The notes beneath the pieces were generated by a model, which was not told where the DNA came from, did not search any database, and was given only the letters and a program-made list of their open reading frames with translations. 5,033 bases of DNA from Candidatus Blautia equi (GTDB lineage Bacteria; Bacillota; Clostridia; Lachnospirales; Lachnospiraceae), in assembly GCA_018064695.1 (NCBI GenBank), contig JAGHUU010000049.1, forward strand, positions 1 to 5,033, written 5' to 3'. Of this stretch, positions 1 to 5,033 are shown piece by piece (positions within the stretch are counted from its first letter, which is position 1; every line of letters starts with the position of its first letter). Both the position numbers and the translations under genes were made by a program.

Positions 1-240
1 CTCTCTATCTACAACCTTGGAACCGGTATCGGCTACAGCGTTCTGGATATTGTAAAGAACTTCCAGGAAGCCAACGGCGTGGAGATCCCATACGTGATCA
101 AGGACCGTCGCCCCGGCGATATCGCCACCTGCTATTCCGACGCCGGAAAAGCAGAGAGAGAACTGGGCTGGAAGGCAGAATTCGGTATCCGCGAAATGTG
201 TGCCGATTCCTGGAGATGGCAGTCAAACAATCCTAACTGA
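1..240 (+). CDS. galE: UDP-glucose 4-epimerase, C-terminal fragment (5' end outside window)
   Basis: This is the last 79 codons of an open frame that enters from the left edge in frame 1 and stops with TGA at 238-240. The enzyme interconverts UDP-glucose and UDP-galactose in the cytoplasm (Leloir pathway, supply of galactosyl donors). The fragment shows the conserved GalE C-terminal signature: YNLGTG at fragment residues 4-9, followed by GxSVLDIV, then RRPGD at 36-40. The second Arg and the Asp of that motif match the substrate-diphosphate-binding region of E. coli GalE (around R292). KAxxELGW and a final WRWQSNNP follow. Family members are about 330-340 residues, so roughly 260 residues lie upstream, including the NAD-binding Rossmann fold and the catalytic Tyr-x-x-x-Lys. 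The reading frame is intact to a normal family end. A related short-chain sugar epimerase is possible, but the WRWQ..NP ending strongly favours GalE. The gene converges on the DUF1846 gene, 79 bases away. Confidence 0.93.
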   Translation, partial: LSIYNLGTGIGYSVLDIVKNFQEANGVEIPYVIKDRRPGDIATCYSDAGKAERELGWKAEFGIREMCADSWRWQSNNPN

Positions 241-270
241 TACGAAGATTAATTTTGAAATAACAAGCAT

Positions 271-308
271 AAAAAAATCGTGGGCAGGTTCCAGTCCACG
301 ATTTTTTT
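271..308. terminator. Bidirectional intrinsic terminator between galE and the DUF1846 gene
   Basis: The sequence reads as an inverted repeat. Arm 271-285 (seven A then TCGTGGGC) pairs with arm 294-308 (GTCCACGA then seven T), through a GC-containing core, one G-T wobble and an 8-base loop at 286-293. Read on the + strand the hairpin ends in a T run downstream of galE. Read on the - strand it ends in an equal T run just after the stop of the DUF1846 gene, whose last base is 320. One element can therefore terminate both convergent transcripts. The A and T runs pair with each other, which is typical of shared convergent terminators. Confidence 0.9.
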
Positions 309-319
309 AATATATTGTT

Positions 320-1798
320 TTACTGATATTTTTTCTGTTTCTCAAAAACCGGCTCGCAGGTGAGCTCAATGCCGAGCTTTCTGAACTCCTGGATATCAAC
401 GGAGGAAAGCATAACGGAGGTATGTGCCTGACAGCCCTTCAGTTTTGGAAGCTGCTCCAGAGCAAGGCGGGCTTCGTCGCTGGTTGCCGCACTTACGGAG
501 AGAGCGATGAGGGTCTCATCAGAGTGGAGACGCGGGTTCTTGCTTCCAAGGTACTTGATCTTGAGCTCCTGAATTGGGCGGATCGCCTCTGGGGAGATCA
601 CCTTATGCTCATGCTCGATTCCGGCAAGGGTCTTCAGCGCATTTAAGAGAAGCGCGGAGGAAGCACCGAGAAGATCGGAGGTCTTGCCGTAAACCATAGT
701 GCCGTCAGAGAGTTCCATAGCTGCAGCAGGGCCGCCGGAGCTCTGAGCTTTGTCAAGGGCAGCAGGTACGACCTTGCGGTCCTCCAGAGTGGCATGTGCC
801 TGTTTCAGGAGAAGCTCGATCTTAAAGGCCTCGTCCTCTTTTCCGTTTCCGGAGATCTGGGTGGCCATACTCTTATAGTAACGGCGGATGATCTCCTGTA
901 CAGATGCCTCGCGGCAGGCTTCGTCATCGATGATGCAGTTGCCGGCCATATTGACACCCATATCGGTAGGAGACTTGTATGGACAGCTGCCGATGATCTT
1001 TTCAAACATGGCCTGCAGTACAGGGAAGATCTCCACATCACGGTTGTAGTTTACGGTGGTGACGCCGTAAGCATCCAGATGGAACGGGTCGATCATGTTT
1101 ACATCGTTAAGGTCAGCGGTGGCAGCCTCGTAAGCAAGGTTCACAGGGTGCTTCAGCGGGATATTCCAGATTGGGAAGGTCTCAAATTTTGCATAGCCCG
1201 CTGCTACGCCTCTTTTATATTCATGGTAAAGCTGGGAAAGGCAGGTGGCCATCTTTCCGCTTCCGGGTCCGGGGGCAGTGATGACTACCAGAGGGCGGGA
1301 AGTCTGAATATACTCATTCTTTCCATAGCCTTCATCGCTTACGATGAGGGATACGTTGCTTGGATAGCCGGGGATCGGATAGTGGATATATACAGGGATG
1401 CCAAGTTTTTCCAGACGCTTCTTAAAGAGATCTGCGCCCTCCTGACCGGCGTACTGTGTGATACATACGCTTCCTACATAAAGTCCCATAGCTGTGAATT
1501 CGTCACGGAGACGGAGCACGTCCACATCATAGGTGATTCCGAGATCCCCGCGCATTTTGTTTTTGTCGATGTCGGCAGCGTTGATTACGATTACAATTTC
1601 GGCCTGGTCCCTAAGCTGCATGAGCATGCGAAGCTTGCTGTCCGGTTCAAATCCGGGAAGGACACGGGAGGCATGATAGTCGTCAAAGAGCTTTCCGCCG
1701 AATTCCAGATAAAGCTTGTTTCCAAACTGGCCGATTCGTTCGCGGATATGCTCGGACTGCATTTTCAGGTACTTGTCATTATCAAATCCTATTTTCAT
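320..1798 (-). CDS. DUF1846 / UPF0371 family protein, function unknown
   Basis: A complete 492-residue protein, close to the usual family length of about 500. I recognise it as DUF1846 (UPF0371), a conserved bacterial family common in Firmicutes and Actinobacteria. A structure exists for a Corynebacterium diphtheriae member, but I know of no established function. The N-terminal part has family-like text: MKIGFDNDKY at 1-10, GGKLFDDYHASRVLPGF at 34-50 and a hydrophobic strand AEIVIVINAADI at 66-77. A glycine-rich loop TAPGPGSGKMA lies at 174-184. It resembles a phosphate-binding loop but does not fit the strict Walker A spacing, because Pro176 sits where the first Gly or Ala should be. DPFHLDAYG lies at 237-245. 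No signal peptide or membrane segment is visible, so it is probably cytoplasmic. The ATG at 1796-1798 is preceded by AAGGGA (reverse complement of 1807-1812) with an 8-base spacer, which supports this start. It is transcribed divergently from ftsH and appears monocistronic, since a terminator follows the stop codon directly. A nucleotide- or phosphate-dependent activity is only a guess from the loop. Confidence 0.93.
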   Translation of the reverse strand: MKIGFDNDKYLKMQSEHIRERIGQFGNKLYLEFGGKLFDDYHASRVLPGFEPDSKLRMLMQLRDQAEIVIVINAADIDKNKMRGDLGITYDVDVLRLRDEFTAMGLYVGSVCITQYAGQEGADLFKKRLEKLGIPVYIHYPIPGYPSNVSLIVSDEGYGKNEYIQTSRPLVVITAPGPGSGKMATCLSQLYHEYKRGVAAGYAKFETFPIWNIPLKHPVNLAYEAATADLNDVNMIDPFHLDAYGVTTVNYNRDVEIFPVLQAMFEKIIGSCPYKSPTDMGVNMAGNCIIDDEACREASVQEIIRRYYKSMATQISGNGKEDEAFKIELLLKQAHATLEDRKVVPAALDKAQSSGGPAAAMELSDGTMVYGKTSDLLGASSALLLNALKTLAGIEHEHKVISPEAIRPIQELKIKYLGSKNPRLHSDETLIALSVSAATSDEARLALEQLPKLKGCQAHTSVMLSSVDIQEFRKLGIELTCEPVFEKQKKYQ

Positions 1799-1977
1799 AT
1801 ACCTATTCCCTTTCCCACTATGTGCTGGCTTTCATTTACAAATTTCTTTCCAGTTTCAGAGTATACTACAAAAAATCCGGTTTTGGTACCCATTATTTTT
1901 CAGGATGGAAAAGTTTCATGTTTTATACAAAATTAAAGGGAAAGAACTGCTGTGATACAGGAATTTTTTTTATTCTG

Positions 1978-2006
1978 TTGATTTATAGCGGAAAAATATT
2001 TATAAT
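1978..2006 (+). promoter_or_regulatory. Probable sigma-A-type promoter of ftsH
   Basis: The -35 box is TTGATT at 1978-1983 (4 of 6 to TTGACA). A 17-base spacer leads to a perfect -10 box TATAAT at 2001-2006. The expected transcription start is around 2012-2014, which gives a leader of about 64 bases before the ftsH ATG. The spacing is optimal and the position between divergent genes fits. I did not recognise an operator such as a CIRCE or CtsR box overlapping it, so heat-shock control is not supported by the sequence. Confidence 0.75.
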
Positions 2007-2064
2007 AAATTATTGTGCATGATTCTGCTCTTTGCAGGGTATGCAAGTTTAGTCTGAGATATAT

Positions 2065-2070
2065 AGGAGG
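2065..2070 (+). promoter_or_regulatory. Ribosome binding site that fixes the ftsH start
   Basis: A perfect AGGAGG lies 6 bases before the ATG at 2077. The reading frame has a second Met three codons later (2086), but that one would sit 15 bases from the site, so 2077 is the preferred start. Confidence 0.9.
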
Positions 2071-2076
2071 AATAGA

Positions 2077-4224
2077 ATGAGCGATATGGACAACCGCAAT
2101 GGCAAGCGTCCGGAGCCTGATCATAACAACAATCAGGGACCTAAGAAGAATCACCAGTCCATACTGGCGTTTCTGGTCTGCCTGCTGATCACTCTGGTCT
2201 GCCTGAGCTTCTTCACCAATATGCTGAAGGACACATCCAGCGAGATCACCTATGATAAATTTATAGATATGGTAGAAAAGGACCAGGTAAAAGAAGTCAC
2301 CCTTCAGTCCGATACCCTCACCATCGTGCCAAAGAAGGTCATTACAGCCTTTGGCGGTTCTGAGAAATATTATGTGAGACTCATGGAATCTCAGGATTCC
2401 CTCACCAAAAGACTGGAAGGCAAAAAAGTCGTATTTAAAAAGGAGCCGCCGGATGCCCTCGGTGAATTCGTCACCATGCTTGTCAGCGTGCTGCTCCCAA
2501 CTGTACTGCTGTTCCTGATGCTGATGTTCTTCATGCGCCGTATGAACCATGGCGGCGGCGGAATTATGGGCGTGGGCAAGAGCCGTGCAAAAGCATATAT
2601 TCAGAAAGAGACCGGAATCACCTTTGCAGATGTTGCGGGTGAGGATGAGGCCAAGGAATCCCTGCAGGAGGTTGTGGATTTCCTGCATGACCCGGGCAAA
2701 TACGTGGAGATCGGTGCCAAGCTTCCTAAGGGAGCACTTCTGGTGGGACCTCCCGGAACAGGTAAGACCCTTCTTGCAAAGGCTGTGGCCGGAGAAGCCA
2801 AAGTCCCGTTCTTCTCCCTCTCCGGGTCTGAGTTTGTGGAAATGTTCGTAGGGGTGGGTGCATCCCGTGTCCGTGACCTCTTTGAGGAAGCAAAGAAAAA
2901 CGCACCGTGTATCGTATTCATCGATGAGATCGATGCCATCGGTAAAAGAAGAGATTCCAGCTACGGCGGCGGAAATGATGAGCGTGAGCAGACCTTAAAC
3001 CAGCTGCTGGCCGAGATGGATGGTTTTGATACAGAAAAAGGACTTCTGATCATTGCGGCAACAAACCGTCCGGAGATCCTCGATCCGGCCCTCCTTCGTC
3101 CGGGCCGTTTTGACAGACGTGTCGTAGTAGAGCGCCCTGACCTGAAAGGTCGTATTGAGATCCTTAAAGTCCATGCAAAAAATGTTCATCTGGATGAAAC
3201 GGTTGATTTTGAGGCCATCGCCCTTGCCACCTCCGGTGCTGCCGGTGCCGATCTGGCCAACATGATCAACGAGTCTGCCATCCTTGCAGTTAAAAACGGA
3301 AGAAAAGCCGTAAGCCAGAAAGACCTCTTTGAAGCAGTTGAGGTGGTACTGGTCGGTAAAGAAAAGAAAAACGCCGTGATGAACGAGGAGGAGCGAAAGA
3401 TCGTCTCCTACCACGAAGTAGGTCATGCACTTGTAGCTGCCCTTCAGAAAGATGCCGAGCCGGTGCAGAAGATCACCATCGTTCCAAGAACCATGGGTGC
3501 TCTGGGCTATGTAATGCATGTGCCGGAGGAAGAGCACTTCCTGCAGACCCAGAAAGAGCTGGAAGCAAGGCTGGTTGGTACACTTGGCGGCCGTGCGGCG
3601 GAGGAGCTGGTATTTGATACCGTCACCACAGGCGCAGCCAACGACATTGAGCAGGCTACCAAGATCGCCAGAGCCATGGTTACCCAGCTTGGTATGTCAA
3701 AGAAATTCGGCCTTATGGGCCTTGCCTCCGAGGAGAGCAAATATCTTGGCGGCCGCGCAGTTATGAACTGCGGCGACAGAACCGCCACAGAGGTAGACCA
3801 TGAGGTTATGGAGCTTCTCCATAATTCCTATGAGACAGCAAAAGAACTTCTTGCAGGCCATCGCGAGGCACTGGATAAGATCGCTGCTTACCTCATTAAG
3901 CGCGAGACCATCACTGGCAAGGAATTCATGAAGATCTTCCGCGCTGTGGAAGCAGGCCGCGAGATTCCGGACAACCTGGATGAGCTTGATGCTCCAGAGC
4001 AGACTGAAGCAGCAGGCACGGAAGTGCCTGAGGCAGCAGAATTACCGGAGATCACAGAACTGCCGGAGATCACAGAATTACCTGAGGTATCCGATCTCCC
4101 TGAGGTTTCCGGAATGCCGGAAGTTTCTGAATTACCTTCTGTAAATGAAGCTCCTGACCCGGTAACCCCGGCAGAGCCTGACAGCATCGCAGAAGAGGCT
4201 GACACTGCACCTGCAGAAGAATAA
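2077..4224 (+). CDS. ftsH: ATP-dependent zinc metalloprotease FtsH
   Basis: A complete 715-residue membrane-anchored AAA+ protease that forms hexamers, unfolds misassembled membrane proteins and selected cytosolic proteins, and degrades them. A hydrophilic N-terminus is followed by membrane segment 1 (about 28-48), an extracytoplasmic domain (about 49-130) and membrane segment 2 (about 131-153). A glycine-rich linker (158-167) leads to the AAA+ module. This has Walker A GPPGTGKT at 224-231, a pore loop with FVG at 257-259, Walker B IVFIDE at 279-284 and a second region of homology with RPGRFDR at 341-347. The M41 protease domain carries the zinc site HEVGH at 446-450 with catalytic Glu447. 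The probable third zinc ligand is Asp523, within TTGAANDIEQAT. All key residues are present. The core ends near residue 630, and the last 85 residues form an acidic tail (27 Asp/Glu, no Lys or Arg) with six hexapeptide repeats. That makes the protein longer than the usual 610-660 residues. It has its own promoter and is followed by a terminator. Confidence 0.98.
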   Translation: MSDMDNRNGKRPEPDHNNNQGPKKNHQSILAFLVCLLITLVCLSFFTNMLKDTSSEITYDKFIDMVEKDQVKEVTLQSDTLTIVPKKVITAFGGSEKYYVRLMESQDSLTKRLEGKKVVFKKEPPDALGEFVTMLVSVLLPTVLLFLMLMFFMRRMNHGGGGIMGVGKSRAKAYIQKETGITFADVAGEDEAKESLQEVVDFLHDPGKYVEIGAKLPKGALLVGPPGTGKTLLAKAVAGEAKVPFFSLSGSEFVEMFVGVGASRVRDLFEEAKKNAPCIVFIDEIDAIGKRRDSSYGGGNDEREQTLNQLLAEMDGFDTEKGLLIIAATNRPEILDPALLRPGRFDRRVVVERPDLKGRIEILKVHAKNVHLDETVDFEAIALATSGAAGADLANMINESAILAVKNGRKAVSQKDLFEAVEVVLVGKEKKNAVMNEEERKIVSYHEVGHALVAALQKDAEPVQKITIVPRTMGALGYVMHVPEEEHFLQTQKELEARLVGTLGGRAAEELVFDTVTTGAANDIEQATKIARAMVTQLGMSKKFGLMGLASEESKYLGGRAVMNCGDRTATEVDHEVMELLHNSYETAKELLAGHREALDKIAAYLIKRETITGKEFMKIFRAVEAGREIPDNLDELDAPEQTEAAGTEVPEAAELPEITELPEITELPEVSDLPEVSGMPEVSELPSVNEAPDPVTPAEPDSIAEEADTAPAEE
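4039..4146 (+). repeat. Six in-frame 18-base tandem repeats encoding the FtsH acidic tail
   Basis: Six consecutive 18-base units encode hexapeptides at FtsH residues 655-690: ELPEIT, ELPEIT, ELPEVS, DLPEVS, GMPEVS and ELPSVN. The consensus is [ED]-L-P-E-[IV]-[TS]. The first two units differ by only two synonymous bases, while later units diverge progressively, which suggests growth by duplication with the most recent copy at the left end. The run is proline-spaced and negatively charged, so an extended or disordered arm is expected. No known peptide-repeat family was recognised. Confidence 0.9.
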
Positions 4225-4231
4225 GAGAATT

Positions 4232-4269
4232 ATACGGACTGTTGCAGGATGAACAGTCCGTATTTTTTT
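4232..4269 (+). terminator. Strong intrinsic terminator downstream of ftsH
   Basis: A perfect 12-base-pair stem is formed by 4232-4243 (ATACGGACTGTT) and 4252-4263 (AACAGTCCGTAT), closed by an 8-base loop. It runs straight into seven T at 4263-4269. It begins 7 bases after the ftsH stop codon and lies upstream of uvrC, so it should end most ftsH transcripts and leave uvrC reliant on read-through or on its own promoter. On the - strand there is no comparable T run, so it acts in one direction. Confidence 0.93.
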
Positions 4270-4305
4270 CATAAGACTCCCCTTTTTGAGAGAAGGAGAA
4301 CAGAT

Positions 4306-5033
4306 ATGTTTGTCATCGAAGAAGAACTGAAAAAGCTGCCCGCCAAGCCCGGTGTGTACATCATGCACGGGGAAAAGGATGAGATCATCTATGTGGGTAA
4401 GGCTGTGGTCTTAAAGAACCGCGTGCGCCAGTATTTCCAGAGCAGCAGAAACAAAGGTGCCAAAATAGAGCAGATGGTGACCCACATCACCAGATTTGAA
4501 TATATCGTCACGGATTCCGAACTGGAAGCCCTGGTGCTGGAGAGCAACCTGATCAAAGAGCACAGGCCGAAATACAACACCATGCTGAAGGACGACAAGA
4601 GCTATCCTTTCATCAAGGTTACTGTGCAGGAGCCTTTCCCAAGGGTCCTCTTTGCCCGAAATATGAAGAAGGACAAGAATAAGTATTTTGGCCCATATAC
4701 CAGTGCGGGGGCTGTGAACGATGTGATCGAGCTTGTGGAAAAGCTCTATCAGGTCCGCACCTGCAGCAAGGTCCTTCCCCGCGACATCGGAACAGACCGT
4801 CCCTGCCTGTATTATCACATGAAGCAATGCGCTGCTCCCTGCCAGGGTTACATCACTCAGGAGGCTTACAGGGAAAACATCCAGAAGGTGATCCTGTTCT
4901 TAAACGGTGATTACAAGAGCACCGTGGAGGATCTGAAGCAGCAGATGATGCTGGCTTCCGAGGAAATGCGCTTTGAAGATGCCATAGGTTACCGGGATCT
5001 TATAGAGAGCATCCGAAGGATCGGCGAGCGCCA
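4306..5033 (+). CDS. uvrC: Excinuclease ABC subunit C, N-terminal part (3' end outside window)
   Basis: The first 242 codons of UvrC, the nuclease of nucleotide excision repair, which is recruited to UvrB at a lesion and cuts on both sides. The GIY-YIG domain that makes the 3' incision comes first: GVY at 16-18, YVG at 29-31, Lys32, Arg39 and the metal-binding Glu79 within EALVLESNLIK. KYFGPYTSAGAV follows at 126-136. Four cysteines at 153, 167, 175 and 179 match the conserved set reported to hold an iron-sulfur cluster in UvrC. The UVR motif that pairs with UvrB starts near residue 218 (EEMRFEDAIGYRDLI). Family members are about 600 residues, so the C-terminal RNase H-like nuclease (5' incision) and helix-hairpin-helix domains lie outside. 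The ATG at 4306 has AAGGAG at 4293-4298 with a 7-base spacer. The gene lies 81 bases after ftsH, across a terminator. In related Clostridia uvrC is often followed by hprK and murB; that is recollection and is not visible here. Confidence 0.97.
   Translation, partial: MFVIEEELKKLPAKPGVYIMHGEKDEIIYVGKAVVLKNRVRQYFQSSRNKGAKIEQMVTHITRFEYIVTDSELEALVLESNLIKEHRPKYNTMLKDDKSYPFIKVTVQEPFPRVLFARNMKKDKNKYFGPYTSAGAVNDVIELVEKLYQVRTCSKVLPRDIGTDRPCLYYHMKQCAAPCQGYITQEAYRENIQKVILFLNGDYKSTVEDLKQQMMLASEEMRFEDAIGYRDLIESIRRIGER

Larger units (their letters stand above)
1799..2076. other. Divergent intergenic region between the DUF1846 gene and ftsH
   Basis: This 278-base AT-rich stretch separates two divergent genes, so it must hold their promoters and leaders. 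The ftsH side has a good sigma-A-type promoter (listed separately). For the - strand gene I see only weak -10 candidates: TATACT (reverse complement of 1860-1865) and TATAAA (reverse complement of 1922-1927). Neither has a convincing -35 at 16-18 bases. In the ftsH leader a small inverted repeat TTGCA/TGCAA (2032-2036 and 2042-2046, 5-base loop) could form a weak hairpin. No convincing small ORF, riboswitch or operator was recognised. Confidence 0.6.

Noticed and set aside
1268..1278. The GPGSGK loop of the DUF1846 protein (residues 177-182) as a true Walker A P-loop
   Set aside because: The strict pattern needs Gly or Ala five residues before the Gly-Lys pair. Here that position is Pro176, and Met rather than Ser or Thr follows the Lys. 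I found no matching Walker B assignment, so an NTPase call is not supported.
794..1936. A 380-codon open frame on the + strand antisense to the DUF1846 gene
   Set aside because: It lies almost entirely opposite a clear conserved gene and has no recognisable domain. No good ribosome binding site is apparent before its first ATG. It is best explained by the codon bias of the gene on the other strand.
1950..1971. A small CTGT/ACAG hairpin followed by eight T, considered as a terminator or attenuator
   Set aside because: The stem is only 4 base pairs with a 3-base loop, too weak for an intrinsic terminator. It lies upstream of the ftsH promoter, with no + strand gene before it to terminate.
1933..2688. 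A 251-codon open frame on the - strand across the ftsH promoter and N-terminus
   Set aside because: Its product is rich in His and Gln and resembles no known protein. It overlaps the well-supported ftsH start and promoter, so it is a shadow frame.
2995..3537. A 180-codon - strand open frame inside ftsH
   Set aside because: It lies fully inside the conserved AAA+ and protease coding region of ftsH, with no independent start signals or recognisable protein features.
4270..4305. A promoter for uvrC immediately before its ribosome binding site
   Set aside because: No TATAAT-like hexamer with a partner at 16-18 bases could be found. The only TTG-containing candidate (4242-4247) is in the terminator stem-loop and has no properly spaced -10.

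Overview
The window looks like ordinary chromosomal housekeeping DNA from a Gram-positive anaerobe of the class Clostridia, most likely a Lachnospiraceae-type gut bacterium. This rests on moderate GC coding sequence, strong AGGAGG-type ribosome binding sites, the sigma-A-like promoter before ftsH, and the character of the proteins (clostridial-style FtsH, a UPF0371/DUF1846 protein, UvrC). The lineage call is inference from protein style; no marker gene is present.

Layout from left to right: (1) The last 79 codons of a UDP-glucose 4-epimerase (galE) run off the left edge on the + strand. (2) A hairpin flanked by A and T runs sits between galE and the convergent next gene and can stop transcription from both sides. 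(3) A complete 492-residue DUF1846/UPF0371 protein of unknown function lies on the - strand (320-1798). (4) An AT-rich 278-base divergent intergenic region carries a good promoter for ftsH and the ribosome binding sites of both neighbours. (5) A complete 715-residue FtsH membrane AAA+ zinc protease (2077-4224) follows, with an unusually long, acidic C-terminal tail built on a hexapeptide repeat. (6) A strong intrinsic terminator hairpin comes next. (7) The first 242 codons of UvrC, the nucleotide-excision-repair endonuclease subunit, run off the right edge.

The genes do not form one pathway: sugar-nucleotide metabolism, a conserved unknown, membrane and cytosolic protein quality control, and DNA repair are side by side. 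ftsH and uvrC are codirectional but separated by a terminator, so uvrC is expressed either by read-through or from a promoter that I could not recognise.

I found no mobile element, CRISPR array, tRNA or rRNA, and nothing I would call a new biological system. The points most worth a second look are the repeat tail on FtsH, the uncharacterised DUF1846 protein, and how uvrC gets transcribed.
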